A program made the translations under genes and the position numbers. Below are positions 18,005 through 26,898 of a stretch of DNA of 64,000 nucleotides, in pieces. The notes beneath the pieces were generated by a model. That model saw only the letters and a program-made list of their open reading frames with translations, did not search any database and was not told where the DNA came from. The stretch comes from Candidatus Baltobacteraceae bacterium (lineage in GTDB: Bacteria; Vulcanimicrobiota; Vulcanimicrobiia; Vulcanimicrobiales; Vulcanimicrobiaceae), in assembly GCA_036488875.1 (NCBI GenBank), contig DASXGW010000002.1:248001-312000 (forward strand), read 5' to 3'. Every line of letters begins with the position of its first letter. Positions within the stretch are counted from its first letter, which is position 1.

Positions 18005-18835
18005 ATGGCGCGATTCATTTCCGCGTTGCGCGAAGGCGGCATACGTTTTTCCCGCGATGGCTGCGCCTTTCTCGCGCAAGCGCTCGCGTTCAACGCACTG
18101 TTCGCGCTGTTTCCGCTTACCGTGCTGTCGCTGAGCGCCGCGACGCTGGTTTTACCATCGGCACAGCATCGCACCTTGGCATTTTTCGACACCCTGGCAC
18201 CGGCGCTGCACGACTACGTCGCCGCCAATCTCAGTTCGTATATCTACAGCCGCGGGATTACGAGCGCGATCGCGGCGATCGTACTCTTATGGTCGGGCAA
18301 GAATCTTTTCATGGGACTTGCCTACGCCCTCGACCGCGCGCTCGGCGTGCCGAAGGGGCGTCCGCTCGTGCACAACATCGCGCTGTCGTTCGTGATGCTG
18401 CCTCTCGTGGGACTGTTGCTGATCGCCGCAATATCGCTTCCCGTCATTATCGCAATCCTGTTTGCCGCAAGCGGCGTCAACGATCCCGCGCGGCTCACGC
18501 ACGTTCTCGCATATCTCATATCGATCGCGCTCGTTTTCATCGTCACGGTCGCGCTCTACCGCTGGCTTCCCAATCGCGGCGTCTCATGGGGTTTTGCGTT
18601 TCGCGGCGCGACGGTCGTTGCAATCGCGTGGCCGGTCGTGCAGCTCGCCTTCGCGCAGTACACGACGCACGTGGATTTCACGCATATTTACGGCGCGCTC
18701 TCCGCGCCGCTGGTTTTGCTCCTCTGGTTTTATCTGATCGGCTGCATCTTTCTGTACGGAGCCGAGTATAGCGCGGCGATGTCGGCAATGCGCGGCAAGG
18801 ACCACGTACCGGCGATTCCGGCGGAGGCTCGATAG
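18005..18835 (+). CDS. YihY/BrkB family inner-membrane protein
   Basis: The protein (276 residues from the ATG at 18005; a GTG at 17966 would extend it into the divergent gene) has six membrane segments and the family hallmarks GCAFLAQALAFNALFALFP near the N-terminus, SGKNLFMGLAYALDRA, WLPNR and a C-terminal GAEYSAA. Family members are polytopic membrane proteins of uncertain function, long mis-called ribonuclease BN. The stop codon overlaps the next gene's GTG start by one base (TAGTG), indicating coupling with the hydrolase. Confidence 0.87.
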   Translation: MARFISALREGGIRFSRDGCAFLAQALAFNALFALFPLTVLSLSAATLVLPSAQHRTLAFFDTLAPALHDYVAANLSSYIYSRGITSAIAAIVLLWSGKNLFMGLAYALDRALGVPKGRPLVHNIALSFVMLPLVGLLLIAAISLPVIIAILFAASGVNDPARLTHVLAYLISIALVFIVTVALYRWLPNRGVSWGFAFRGATVVAIAWPVVQLAFAQYTTHVDFTHIYGALSAPLVLLLWFYLIGCIFLYGAEYSAAMSAMRGKDHVPAIPAEAR

Positions 18836-19527
18836 TGCGCTTTGTGTTTCTTCACGGATCGGGATGCACCGGCGACGTCTTCGCCGCGCAACTCGCGGCT
18901 TTCCAGAATGCTCTCGCGCCGACGCTTCCCGGCCATGCCGACGGCCGCGAAGGTCCCGATACGGTCGCCGCGTTTGCCGACGCCGTGGACGCCGAACTGC
19001 GCGAACGAGAGATCGCCGAGGTCGTCGTTTGCGGGAACTCTCTGGGCGGTGCGATCGCATTGGAGCTTGCGCTTCGGAACGTGGCCGCCGTGCGCGCGGT
19101 GGTCCTGATCGGATCGGGCGTGCGGCTGCGCGTCGCACCGGCAATTTTCGAACGGCTCGAGTCCGACTTCCCCGCGGCGGCGCGCGAGTTGGCCGCAATG
19201 TTCTTCGCTCGGCCGAGTCCCGAGCTCGTCGACGCGTCGGTCGCTACGATGTTGCGCGTCGGGCAGACGCAAACCACACGCGACTTTCGCGCTTGCGACG
19301 CGTTTGACGCGAGCGAGCGCATTGCAGACCTGCGCGTTCCCCTGCTCGCGTTGACGGGCGACCGCGACGTGCTCACGCCGCCCAAATTCGCGCAATGGTT
19401 CGCCGACCGGGTACCGGGTGCGCAAGCGCGAATACTGGCCGACGCCGGCCACTTCGCCATGATCGAGCGGCCGGAGGAAACGAACGCCGCGCTGCGAGCG
19501 TTCGAAGAACGACTCCTCCCTCGTTGA
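18835..19527 (+). CDS. Alpha/beta-fold hydrolase
   Basis: The 230-residue protein has an oxyanion-hole motif FLHGSGCTG, the nucleophile elbow GNSLGG, a late acid in LTGDRDVLTP and the histidine in DAGHFAMIERPEE. This is the order of a small esterase or acyl-transfer hydrolase. There is no signal peptide, so it works in the cytoplasm. The start is a GTG that overlaps the YihY stop. Confidence 0.86.
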   Translation: MRFVFLHGSGCTGDVFAAQLAAFQNALAPTLPGHADGREGPDTVAAFADAVDAELREREIAEVVVCGNSLGGAIALELALRNVAAVRAVVLIGSGVRLRVAPAIFERLESDFPAAARELAAMFFARPSPELVDASVATMLRVGQTQTTRDFRACDAFDASERIADLRVPLLALTGDRDVLTPPKFAQWFADRVPGAQARILADAGHFAMIERPEETNAALRAFEERLLPR

Positions 19528-19537
19528 AAGGACCCTC

Positions 19538-20551
19538 GTGCGCCGGTTTCTCCCGATGTTATTCGTCGTTGCTTCGCTCGTGCTGATGGCCGCGGCTCCG
19601 TCCCCGAAACCCAGTCCCACACCGTCGCCTGCGGCCTCTGCGGCGCCCAAGCCCGGCTTCGGGCAGACGCCCACCGTACTCGTCTTCCCGTTCGAGACGC
19701 AATCGGGAGCCGATCCAAAGATCGGCGCCGCGATCTCGCAGATTCTCTCGCAGGGCATGGCGCAGGCCGGCGGCCTCACCGTCCTGCCGATTCCGCAGAA
19801 CGTAGCGCGCGCCGACTACCAAACGTACGCGCGTGAGCAGCACGCGGAGTTTTACATCAGCGGCTACGTGACCCCAATCGGTGAAACCGCATCGGTGGTC
19901 GAGCAGCTGGTCGGCGTCAACGACGGCATCGTGCTCTTCTCCCAAACCGCGCAGGTCAACAGTGTGGCCGACGTCGCCTCGCAGTCGCTGCAGGCGCGCT
20001 CGTTCATTATCGCCTATGCGAACCGCAACACGCAGAACATTGCGTCGACGACTGCGAACACGCCCGCTCCCGCCGTCACCAACGGCGCTCAGGTTAAGCT
20101 CGGCGGCATCAGTGCGATCGTCGATTCGGTCTTCCATCGCCGCGGTGCCGCCACGCCGACCCCGATCCCGGCCTCAGCCAAACCAGCCCGGGGCGTCATC
20201 ATCGCGCCGCTTGCGCCGAACGGGAACGTTCCGGCCGCGGACCTCACCAACGCGACCAACGAGCTGTATTTCGCCATGTCGCGCCGTTTCAACGCGTCGA
20301 TCACCCCGGTAAAGAGCAGCGTCGCGACGTCGGCTGATTCGATCTGCGGGACGCGTCGCAACAATACGATCGCCGGCGGTACCCTAGCAGAAAACATTCA
20401 AAAACACGGGCATGAAGTCGTCTTCACGCTCTCGGTGTACACGTGCTTCGGCGCGGTGCTCGATACCCAGATCGGAAAGGGTGACAACATCAAAGCGGCG
20501 ATCGACAAGGCCGTCACCGCGTACACTACCGCTCACCCCGACAATAGCTAG
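19538..20551 (+). CDS. Hypothetical secreted protein with a TolB/FlgO-like segment
   Basis: The 337-residue product starts at a GTG behind AAAGGA, has a signal peptide and then a Pro/Ser-rich linker (SPKPSPTPSPAAS). The segment TVLVFPFETQSGADPK, with ISQILSQGMAQAGGLTVLP and HAEFYISGYV, resembles the N-terminal fold of TolB/FlgO-like or CsgG-like proteins that form periplasmic assemblies. The second half contains another short segment with two cysteines (SICGTR, YTCFG) that could pair. Function is unknown. It lies 10 bases after the hydrolase gene and ends flush with rimM. Confidence 0.6.
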   Translation: MRRFLPMLFVVASLVLMAAAPSPKPSPTPSPAASAAPKPGFGQTPTVLVFPFETQSGADPKIGAAISQILSQGMAQAGGLTVLPIPQNVARADYQTYAREQHAEFYISGYVTPIGETASVVEQLVGVNDGIVLFSQTAQVNSVADVASQSLQARSFIIAYANRNTQNIASTTANTPAPAVTNGAQVKLGGISAIVDSVFHRRGAATPTPIPASAKPARGVIIAPLAPNGNVPAADLTNATNELYFAMSRRFNASITPVKSSVATSADSICGTRRNNTIAGGTLAENIQKHGHEVVFTLSVYTCFGAVLDTQIGKGDNIKAAIDKAVTAYTTAHPDNS

Positions 20552-21031
20552 TTAGTCGAGCAGTCCGGCCGGCGCATCGACGACAATGCGCCGTGCTTGC
20601 GTGTCAATCGTCCGAACGATTGCCGCGACCATTGGGACCAGGCGTCCGCCCACGACCAGCATGTCGCTAGCCGGATAGTGCTCGACGCGCTCGACGTCGC
20701 CGTACGTCTGACCGCCGGCGCCCACGACGGTGCATCCGACGAGATCGGCGTCGAAATACTCACCATCGGCCAGCGGAATGCGCTCGCGCGGAGCGTAGAG
20801 CACCGCGCCGGAAAGGCGTTCCGCCGCGTCGGCATCGGCCACGCCCTCGAAAGTGACGAGCAGCCGCCCCTTATGCGCGCGAACCGTGCGAAGACGCACG
20901 ACGCGCGATTCGCCGCCGATCTCGCACCGCAGCTCCGTACCCGCCGAAAAGACGATGCGACCCGCATTGCTCGGATCGCATTTGAGCTCGCCCGCAATAC
21001 CGAACGCGCCGGCAATGCGTCCTACCGGCAG
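20552..21031 (-). CDS. rimM: Ribosome maturation factor RimM (start codon anomalous)
   Basis: The product matches RimM from its first residues: LPVGRIAGAFGIAGELK, LLVTFEGVADADAAERL and the PRC-barrel part YFDADLVGCTVV. RimM binds ribosomal protein S19 and helps 16S processing. No ATG, GTG or TTG occurs in this frame near the expected N-terminus; the nearest candidate is a CTG at 21031. An ATG that overlaps the KH gene's stop (ATGA, 21036) is one base out of frame and hits TAG after four codons. This suggests a rare start, a one-base sequence error or a frameshift. The frame itself stays open upstream to 21229 inside the KH gene. It follows rpsP and the KH gene as is usual. Confidence 0.85.
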   Translation of the reverse strand: MPVGRIAGAFGIAGELKCDPSNAGRIVFSAGTELRCEIGGESRVVRLRTVRAHKGRLLVTFEGVADADAAERLSGAVLYAPRERIPLADGEYFDADLVGCTVVGAGGQTYGDVERVEHYPASDMLVVGGRLVPMVAAIVRTIDTQARRIVVDAPAGLLD

Positions 21032-21032
21032 C

Positions 21033-21548
21033 TCATTGCTCGTCTTCTTCTTGCTCCTGCGTACCGTCGGCGGCTTCTTCGGTGTCCAAAATATCGATCG
21101 AGACGCGACCTTCTGCGGTCGCGCGGACGATCGTGCGCAGTGCGTGCGCGACGCGTCCGTTACGCCCGATGACCTTGCCGAGATCCTCCGGATCGACGAC
21201 GAGTTCGATGACCGGTTTGCTTTCTTCATCCATGAAAAGCTCGACCGCGATCTCGTCGGGTTTGGCGACGAGTTTGCGCGCCACGAAACCGAGCAAGTCG
21301 GACGCGCGGCGATGCCCCGCCCAGGGATCGTCCGAAGCGGTTTTGGGTCTGGTGCGGGGGCCGTATTCGCGTCCGCGCTGCTGCGGCCGATCGCCTCGCG
21401 GCTGACGGCGCGGCTGTTCGTCTTCCGGTTCGACGTCGTCGATGACGGTTTCGCCCGAAGCGATCTTGCGAGCGCCTAACGTCGGTCGACGCTCGAACTC
21501 GTCCGAGCCTTCCCCGAAGAGGCCGAATTCGTCGTCGAACGCGCTCAT
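21033..21548 (-). CDS. KH-domain RNA-binding protein (KhpA-like) with N-terminal extension
   Basis: The last 75-80 residues are a KhpA domain: VARKLVAKPDEIAVE, then the GxxG RNA-binding loop in GKVIGRNGRVAHALR and GRVSIDILD. KhpA proteins are normally only about 75-80 residues. This one is 171 because of a charged N-terminal extension of about 80 residues that looks disordered (EPEDEQPRRQPRGDRPQQRG). It ends in an acidic tail. The position between rpsP and rimM is the classic khpA location. It shares one base with the rpsP stop. Confidence 0.85.
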   Translation of the reverse strand: MSAFDDEFGLFGEGSDEFERRPTLGARKIASGETVIDDVEPEDEQPRRQPRGDRPQQRGREYGPRTRPKTASDDPWAGHRRASDLLGFVARKLVAKPDEIAVELFMDEESKPVIELVVDPEDLGKVIGRNGRVAHALRTIVRATAEGRVSIDILDTEEAADGTQEQEEDEQ

Positions 21549-21844
21549 TACGAACCCGCCTTTTCGCTCTTAGGCTTGCGCTTGGCCGTGGAAATCGGAC
21601 CGCGGTCCATGATGCCTTTTTCAGCGAAAAGCCGGCGAACCGTCGTCGACGGCTGCGCGCCCTTGGAGAGCCATTCTTTGGCTTTGCCCTCATCGACGAC
21701 GATCGTCTTGGGCTCGGTGCGCGGGTTGTAGTGTCCGAGAATTTCGATGAACCGTCCGTCGCGCGGTGCACGTGCGTCGGCAACGACGAAGCGGTACGTC
21801 GGTTGTTTCTTTGCGCCCATGCGGCGCAGTCTGATCTTAACCAT
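21548..21844 (-). CDS. rpsP: 30S ribosomal protein S16
   Basis: The 98-residue protein begins [20 protein letters not shown], which is diagnostic for S16, with [15 protein letters not shown] and the C-terminal lysine-rich tail. S16 is an early-binding protein of the small subunit. It lies between ffh and the KH gene, as in many bacteria, and its stop shares a base with the KH start. Confidence 0.97.
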   Translation of the reverse strand: MVKIRLRRMGAKKQPTYRFVVADARAPRDGRFIEILGHYNPRTEPKTIVVDEGKAKEWLSKGAQPSTTVRRLFAEKGIMDRGPISTAKRKPKSEKAGS

Positions 21845-21868
21845 GATGTACTTTCTGGTGTTGGGTGA

Positions 21869-23206
21869 TTATGGCCGAAGCATTCCGGCGGGCAGTTTGG
21901 GCAAGAAACGTTTTTTCTTGCCGCCCCCGAGCTGCTTCATTAACTGACGTGACTGCTCGAACTGTTTGACGAGCCGGTTCACGTCGGAAACTTGCGTACC
22001 CGAGCCCAACGCAATGCGCTTGCGGCGCGAACCGTTGAGCATGTCGGGATGGCGGCGTTCGCGCCGCGTCATCGAGCAAATGATCGCTTCGATCCTCTTG
22101 ATGTCTTTCTCGGGGATCTCGAAGTCTTTGGGAAGCGCCCGCGAGAGACCGGGCACCATCTTCAAGACGTCGGTCATCGACCCGAGCTTGCGCATCTGCC
22201 GCATCTGATCGAGAAAATCGTCGAGCGTAAAACTTTGCTTGAGGAGCTTCTCTTCGAGCTGCTTTGCCTGCTCCTCCGAATAGAGTCCCTGCGTCTTCTC
22301 GATGAGCGTCAGAACGTCGCCCATACCGAGAATGCGCGACGCAAGCCGGTCCGGGTAGAACGGCTCGAGCGCCGCGACCTTTTCACCGACGCCGACGAAC
22401 TTGATCGGCGCCCCCGTAACGGCATGAATCGATAGCGCGGCACCGCCGCGAGTGTCGCCGTCCATCTTGGTGAGGATCACGCCCGTGATTCCCAACCGGT
22501 CGTGGAAGCCTTTGGCGACGTTGGTCGCTTCTTGACCGGTCATTGCGTCGGCAACGAGGAGAATTTCCTTCGGCGTTACCGCTGCTTTGATGCGCTCGAG
22601 CTCTTCCATGAGCGCGTCGTCGATGTGGAGCCTGCCGGCCGTGTCGACGATCACCGTGGAAAGCCCGAGCCGGCGCGCCTCGGCGACGGCTTCGCGTGCC
22701 GTCTTGACGGGGTCTTGGTTCCCGCGTTCGTAGACCGGGAGGTCGATTTGTTTGCCCAGCGTCACCAGCTGGTCGATAGCGGCCGGGCGGTAGACGTCGG
22801 CCGCGACGAGCAACGTACGCCGTCCCTGCTCTTTCAGACGCAGCGCGAGCTTGGCAGCCTGCGTGGTCTTCCCGGAGCCTTGCAAACCGACGAGCATGAT
22901 CACCGACGGCGGCGCGTCGGAGAAGTGCAGCCGCGCCTCGGCTCCGCCGAGCAGATCCACGAGCTCTTCGTGAACGATCTTGACGATCGTCTGCGCCGGC
23001 GTCAGCGACTCCAGAACGTTGGCGCCGATGGCCTTCTCTTTGACGCGAGCGACGAACGACTTGGCAGCGCCAAGCGAGACGTCCGCCTCCAATAAGGCAA
23101 CGCGAACTTCGCGCAGCGCCTCGTTGACGTCGCCTTCGCTAAGCTTTCCTCGTCCGCTCAGGCGCGAAAAGATCGCGCCTAAACGCTCGGTGAGCTGATC
23201 GAACAA
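21869..23206 (-). CDS. ffh: Signal recognition particle protein Ffh
   Basis: The 445-residue GTPase has the N domain, G1 motif GLQGSGKTTQAAKLA, DVYRPAAIDQL, DTAGRLHID and TKMDGDTRGGAAL. The C-terminal methionine-rich M domain shows LDDFLDQMRQMRKLGSM, MTRRERRHPDMLNGSRRKRI and a short GGGKKKR tail. It delivers signal-sequence-bearing ribosomes to the membrane with FtsY. The start is a TTG placed directly after the acpP stop (TAA-TTG), so translation is probably coupled. Confidence 0.97.
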   Translation of the reverse strand: MFDQLTERLGAIFSRLSGRGKLSEGDVNEALREVRVALLEADVSLGAAKSFVARVKEKAIGANVLESLTPAQTIVKIVHEELVDLLGGAEARLHFSDAPPSVIMLVGLQGSGKTTQAAKLALRLKEQGRRTLLVAADVYRPAAIDQLVTLGKQIDLPVYERGNQDPVKTAREAVAEARRLGLSTVIVDTAGRLHIDDALMEELERIKAAVTPKEILLVADAMTGQEATNVAKGFHDRLGITGVILTKMDGDTRGGAALSIHAVTGAPIKFVGVGEKVAALEPFYPDRLASRILGMGDVLTLIEKTQGLYSEEQAKQLEEKLLKQSFTLDDFLDQMRQMRKLGSMTDVLKMVPGLSRALPKDFEIPEKDIKRIEAIICSMTRRERRHPDMLNGSRRKRIALGSGTQVSDVNRLVKQFEQSRQLMKQLGGGKKKRFLPKLPAGMLRP

Positions 23207-23461
23207 TTACGCGTTCGCCGACGATCCGGCCGTCGCTTCGTCGATACGCTTGACGGCATCCCCGACCGTTTTGATCTTCTCGGCTTCTTCGTCGGGAATA
23301 TCGATGTTGAACTCGGTCTCGAACGCCATGACGAGCTCCACCTGGTCGAGCGAATCCGCCCCGAGGTCGTCGGTGATCGACGCTTCGGGCGTTACCTCGG
23401 ATTCGTCCACGCCGAGCTGCTCGACGATGATCTTCTTGACTTTATCTAACGTGGTTGACAT
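23207..23461 (-). CDS. acpP: Acyl carrier protein AcpP
   Basis: The 84-residue acidic protein carries the phosphopantetheine attachment serine in [14 protein letters not shown] (Ser37) and the standard four-helix pattern ending in VGDAVKRID. It carries growing fatty-acyl chains in fatty-acid synthesis. It lies directly behind fabG, but the usual fabF is not next to it; ffh follows instead. Confidence 0.97.
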   Translation of the reverse strand: MSTTLDKVKKIIVEQLGVDESEVTPEASITDDLGADSLDQVELVMAFETEFNIDIPDEEAEKIKTVGDAVKRIDEATAGSSANA

Positions 23462-23479
23462 TACGTCTCCTTGTCTGGT

Positions 23480-24226
23480 TTACATCAGTACGCCGCCGTC
23501 AACGACGAGCGTCTGCCCCGTAATATAGCTTGCGGCATCGGAGCAAAGGAAGGCGACTGCCCCGCTGACGTCCTCCGGTCTTCCCGGCCGGCCGAGAGCG
23601 GCATTTTTGATCAAGAACTCCCTTGCGGCGTCGGGCATTTTTTCGGTCATAGCGGTCTCGATGAGGCCCGGTGCAACGGCGTTGACTCTTATATTCCTCG
23701 AACCCAACTCCTTTGCGACGGACTTGCAGAGGCCGATGAGCCCGGCTTTCGACGCCGCGTACGCGGCTTGTCCGGCATTACCCATGATTCCGACGATGCT
23801 GGTCACGAGCACGATCGCCCCCGAGCGCTGCTTCATCATCGGTTTTGCGACCGCGCCGCAAAGATAAAACGCCGATTTCAAGTTGACGTCGAGCATTTGG
23901 TCGATCGTCTCGGCTTTGAGGCGCAGCAACAATGCGTCGACCGATTGCCCGGCATTGGCGATCGCGAAGTCGACTCGGCCGAAGCGCTCGAGGGTCTCAG
24001 CAACCGCGCGCTCGACGGACGCCTGGTTGGTGACGTTGCCGGTGAAGATGTGCGCCACTGCTCCCGGGCGTTCGGCCGCGCATTGAGCGGCAGTTTCTTC
24101 CAGCGCGGCCGAGTCGCGTCCGACGAGGGCGACGTCGGCCCCGCGCCGCGCGAACTCCACGGCGATCGCGCGTCCGATTCCGCGGCTCGCTCCGGTAACC
24201 AGCGCGCTCTTTCCCTCGAATCTCAT
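23480..24226 (-). CDS. fabG: 3-oxoacyl-ACP reductase FabG
   Basis: The 248-residue SDR has TGASRGIG (11-18), NAG (91-93) and the catalytic Ser143, Tyr156 and Lys160 at the positions seen in FabG enzymes. The C-terminus [14 protein letters not shown] is typical. It reduces 3-oxoacyl-ACP with NADPH. I start it at the ATG at 24226, which overlaps the fabD stop (ATGA). The frame remains open upstream but only as a shadow of fabD. Context between fabD and acpP supports FabG over other SDRs. Confidence 0.95.
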   Translation of the reverse strand: MRFEGKSALVTGASRGIGRAIAVEFARRGADVALVGRDSAALEETAAQCAAERPGAVAHIFTGNVTNQASVERAVAETLERFGRVDFAIANAGQSVDALLLRLKAETIDQMLDVNLKSAFYLCGAVAKPMMKQRSGAIVLVTSIVGIMGNAGQAAYAASKAGLIGLCKSVAKELGSRNIRVNAVAPGLIETAMTEKMPDAAREFLIKNAALGRPGRPEDVSGAVAFLCSDAASYITGQTLVVDGGVLM

Positions 24227-25164
24227 ACCTTGGCCCCCATCGCGTCGCGTAACTTTTCGACACCGGCGAAGTCGCTGACGACCATAGCTTTGGGAGCGCC
24301 CTCCATGCGGCGCATCAATGGACCGAGCACACCGGACGCACCGAATTCGACGATGAGATCGAGACCGTACGAAACCACGCGCTCGGCCGTCTCGTGCCAA
24401 CGCACTTCTTGAACGATCGAACGCACGAGATTGACCTTTATCGTTTCGACGTCGCGATACACGTGCGCGTCGACGTTGGAAACGACGTCGAACTCCGGCA
24501 GCGCGAAAGTGCCCGCGTCAACCGCGGCGGCGAAGCGTTCGACCGCGGGCTGCATCAGCTCGCTGTGCCAAGCCCCGGAGACGTTGAGCGGGACGACGCG
24601 CTTGGCGCCCCCGGCGAGCATCGCCTCGGACGCCGCCGTCACCGCATCGAGATCGCCGCTGATGACGATCTGCGTCGGCGAGTTGAAGTTTGCGAGCTGC
24701 ACTCTGCCGCCGGACTTACCGCGCGACTGCTCGACGATCTCGCGAACGGCCGGCGCTTCTAATCCCAAAACGGCGGTCATGCCGCCGCGAGCGCGTTCCG
24801 CTGCGGCTTGCATGGCCTTGCCCCGCTCGTCGACTATGCGGAGCGCGTCCTCGAACTCCAGCGAGCGCGCGGCGACCAAACTGCAGAACTCGCCGAACGA
24901 GTGTCCGGCGCTGACGACCGGCTGCAGGCTGTTGCCGAGCGCCGCATAGAGCGCCACGTTGGTCGTAAAGATCGCGGGTTGGCTGTATTGCGTTTCACGG
25001 AGCTTTTCTTCGGGCCCCTCGCGCTGCAGTTTCAGCACGTCGTAACCAAGCACGCCCGACGCGCGCTCGAATACTTCACGCGAGTCCGGATTGTGCGCGG
25101 CAACATCGACGCCCATCCCGACGACCTGCGAACCCTGGCCAGGAAACAATGCGCCTATTCGCAT
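24223..25164 (-). CDS. fabD: Malonyl-CoA:ACP transacylase FabD
   Basis: The 313-residue enzyme starts [18 protein letters not shown] and has the active-site serine in SAGHSFGEF (Ser89), the histidine in SGAWHSELM and GVLGPLMRR near the end. It loads malonyl units on ACP. The ATG at 25164 is preceded directly by the short repeat at 25165-25201, whose AGGATGAC end may supply the ribosome binding site. It sits between fabH and fabG. Confidence 0.95.
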   Translation of the reverse strand: MRIGALFPGQGSQVVGMGVDVAAHNPDSREVFERASGVLGYDVLKLQREGPEEKLRETQYSQPAIFTTNVALYAALGNSLQPVVSAGHSFGEFCSLVAARSLEFEDALRIVDERGKAMQAAAERARGGMTAVLGLEAPAVREIVEQSRGKSGGRVQLANFNSPTQIVISGDLDAVTAASEAMLAGGAKRVVPLNVSGAWHSELMQPAVERFAAAVDAGTFALPEFDVVSNVDAHVYRDVETIKVNLVRSIVQEVRWHETAERVVSYGLDLIVEFGASGVLGPLMRRMEGAPKAMVVSDFAGVEKLRDAMGAKV

Positions 25165-25201
25165 CTTGTCATCCTGAGCGTAGCGAGCGAAGTCGAAGGG
25201 T
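25165..25201 (-). repeat. Short palindromic repeat copy 1, between fabH and fabD
   Basis: Read on the minus strand, CCCTTCGACTTCGCT, then CGCTACGCT, then CAGGATGACA fills the gap between the fabH TGA stop and the fabD ATG. A second copy lacking the inner part lies at 43274-43302 in an equivalent place. Similar CCTTCGAC..CAGGATGACA repeats are known from many bacterial genomes. Confidence 0.75.
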
Positions 25202-26197
25202 TCACGCGGCCGCCTGCCATTTCCACGCGACGGCACCCCACGAAAGCCCGCCGCCGAATGCCACGAAAACGATCACGTCGCCGTCGCGCAGCTTTCCGGC
25301 CCGCACGAACTCCGAAAGCGCGATCGGAATCGACGCAGCCGACGTGTTGCCGTATTCGGCGATGTTCGTCACGACTTTCTCTTCGGGCATTTGCAAGTAG
25401 TGGGCGGCGGCGTCGATAATGCGCTTATTGGCTTGATGCGGGATCAGATAGGCAACGTCGGATTTGGTGATCTGGGCTTTAGCCAGCGCGGTACCGGTCG
25501 CTTCGATCATTTTATTGACGGCGACCTTGAACACTTCGCGGCCCTGCATGGCAATGAGATTGCGTTTCTCTTCGATTGCCGCGCCGTCGATCGGATGTCG
25601 CGAACCGCTTGCCTCGACGTAGAGCAGGTCGGGCTTGGTGGCATCGGCGCCGAGTTCGGAGGCCAGAAACGAGTTCTCCTCGGAGCGCTCGAGGACGACG
25701 GCGCCGGCACCGTCACCGAACAGGATGGCCGTCGAGCGATCTTCCTTATTGAGAATCTTCGAAAGCGTTTCGGCACCGATGAGCATCACGCGGCGGTAGA
25801 TGCCCGAACAGATCAGGCCCGACGCGACGGTCAGGCCGTAGATGAAGCCGCTGCAGGCGATCGAAATGTCGAAGGCGGGTTTGTCCCGCGATCCCAATCG
25901 CGCGGCGACCAGGCACGCGGTCGCCGGAAAGTAGAAATCCGGCGTAACCGAGCAGACGATGAAGCAGTCGATGTCGCGAGGCGTGAGCCCGGCGTATTCC
26001 AGCGCGTTGCGCGCGGCGACGACCGCGAGATCGCTCGTCGCTTCCCGATCGGACGCCCAATGGCGGCGCTTCATTCCGGTGCGAGTCGTAATCCACTCGT
26101 CGGACGTTTCGAGCCACCGTTCCAAATCTTCGTTTGTCACGACGCGGGCCGGCGCGTGATGTCCGACGCCGACGATCTTCACGCCGGTTAGGGTCAT
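25202..26197 (-). CDS. fabH: 3-oxoacyl-ACP synthase III FabH
   Basis: The 331-residue condensing enzyme has the catalytic cysteine in ISIACSGFIYGL (Cys115), the histidine in YLIPHQANKRII and the asparagine in EYGNTSAASIP. TRTGMKRR near residue 40 matches the FabH CoA-binding region. It makes the first condensation of acyl-CoA with malonyl-ACP. It follows rpmF directly; the usual plsX between them is absent. Confidence 0.96.
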   Translation of the reverse strand: MTLTGVKIVGVGHHAPARVVTNEDLERWLETSDEWITTRTGMKRRHWASDREATSDLAVVAARNALEYAGLTPRDIDCFIVCSVTPDFYFPATACLVAARLGSRDKPAFDISIACSGFIYGLTVASGLICSGIYRRVMLIGAETLSKILNKEDRSTAILFGDGAGAVVLERSEENSFLASELGADATKPDLLYVEASGSRHPIDGAAIEEKRNLIAMQGREVFKVAVNKMIEATGTALAKAQITKSDVAYLIPHQANKRIIDAAAHYLQMPEEKVVTNIAEYGNTSAASIPIALSEFVRAGKLRDGDVIVFVAFGGGLSWGAVAWKWQAAA

Positions 26198-26203
26198 CGC
26201 GCG

Positions 26204-26410
26204 CTAGTCGTGGTCGTGGCCTGCGTGCTCGTTACGAACCTCGACGACCTGGCGGCCGTCATACGTTCCGCACGACTCGCAAGCGAAGTGCGGACGCTTG
26301 GGTTGATGACACTGTGGGCATTCGACCGTGGTGACCGGTTCGAGCTTCCAGTTCGCCGCGCGGCGGCTGCGCGTTTTACTGCGCGGCGTCTTCCATTTTA
26401 GATTTGCCAC
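26204..26410 (-). CDS. rpmF: 50S ribosomal protein L32
   Basis: The 68-residue protein starts at a GTG (26410) and reads MANLKWKTPRSKTRSRRAAN when the start is decoded as Met. It has a zinc ribbon made of CPQC and CESC. It ends in a His/Asp-rich tail (HAGHDHD). Its start lies 35 bases inside the DUF177 gene, a common arrangement for yceD-rpmF. The open frame continues upstream but only as a shadow. Confidence 0.94.
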   Translation of the reverse strand: MANLKWKTPRSKTRSRRAANWKLEPVTTVECPQCHQPKRPHFACESCGTYDGRQVVEVRNEHAGHDHD

Positions 26411-26876
26411 GTGAGTCTCCGTTGATACACGGGCAGTTGCCCGCGTTGAGGTTTGCTCCGCACGTCCCGCACAGACCGCGGCATTCTTCCGAACACCGCA
26501 AACCCATGGGCAGCACGCTGAGCACGTTTTGCTGCGCCAAGTCTGCAACGTCGAGCCGGTCACCGGCCAAGACGTTGCCCTCGCCGAAAGGATCTCCGTC
26601 GCGTCCGGCCACCGGGTCGAGACGCTCGTCGACGTCGACGTGCACGTCCCGGCTCGTGTCTTCCAGACACGACACGCACTGACCACGGGCCGCCGCGTCG
26701 ACCGTCCCCTCGATCGTCACAATACGGTCGGCATATCGAAGCTCGAGATGAACCCGGGCGGGTTCGGGAAAGCTGGTCCCCTCGAACGGCTCGATCGGCA
26801 CCTCGTCGTCGATCGCCATAAGCTGGCGCCCGCCCCCGAGAAGCCCGCCGATATCCACTTTATGACTGCGGTCCAT
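26376..26876 (-). CDS. DUF177 (YceD-like) large ribosomal RNA accumulation protein
   Basis: The 166-residue protein has the family pattern: an N-terminal beta region (ELRYADRIVTIEGTV), CVSCLEDTSRDVHVDVDERL, and a C-terminal cysteine cluster (LRCSEECRGLCGTCGANLN). YceD proteins are linked to 23S rRNA and are nearly always encoded before rpmF, as here. I use the ATG at 26876; an in-frame start at 26909 is further from the family N-terminus. It opens the long fatty-acid/ribosome operon. Confidence 0.88.
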   Translation of the reverse strand: MDRSHKVDIGGLLGGGRQLMAIDDEVPIEPFEGTSFPEPARVHLELRYADRIVTIEGTVDAAARGQCVSCLEDTSRDVHVDVDERLDPVAGRDGDPFGEGNVLAGDRLDVADLAQQNVLSVLPMGLRCSEECRGLCGTCGANLNAGNCPCINGDSRGKSKMEDAAQ

Positions 26877-26898
26877 GATACCAATGCGGTCGCAGGAT

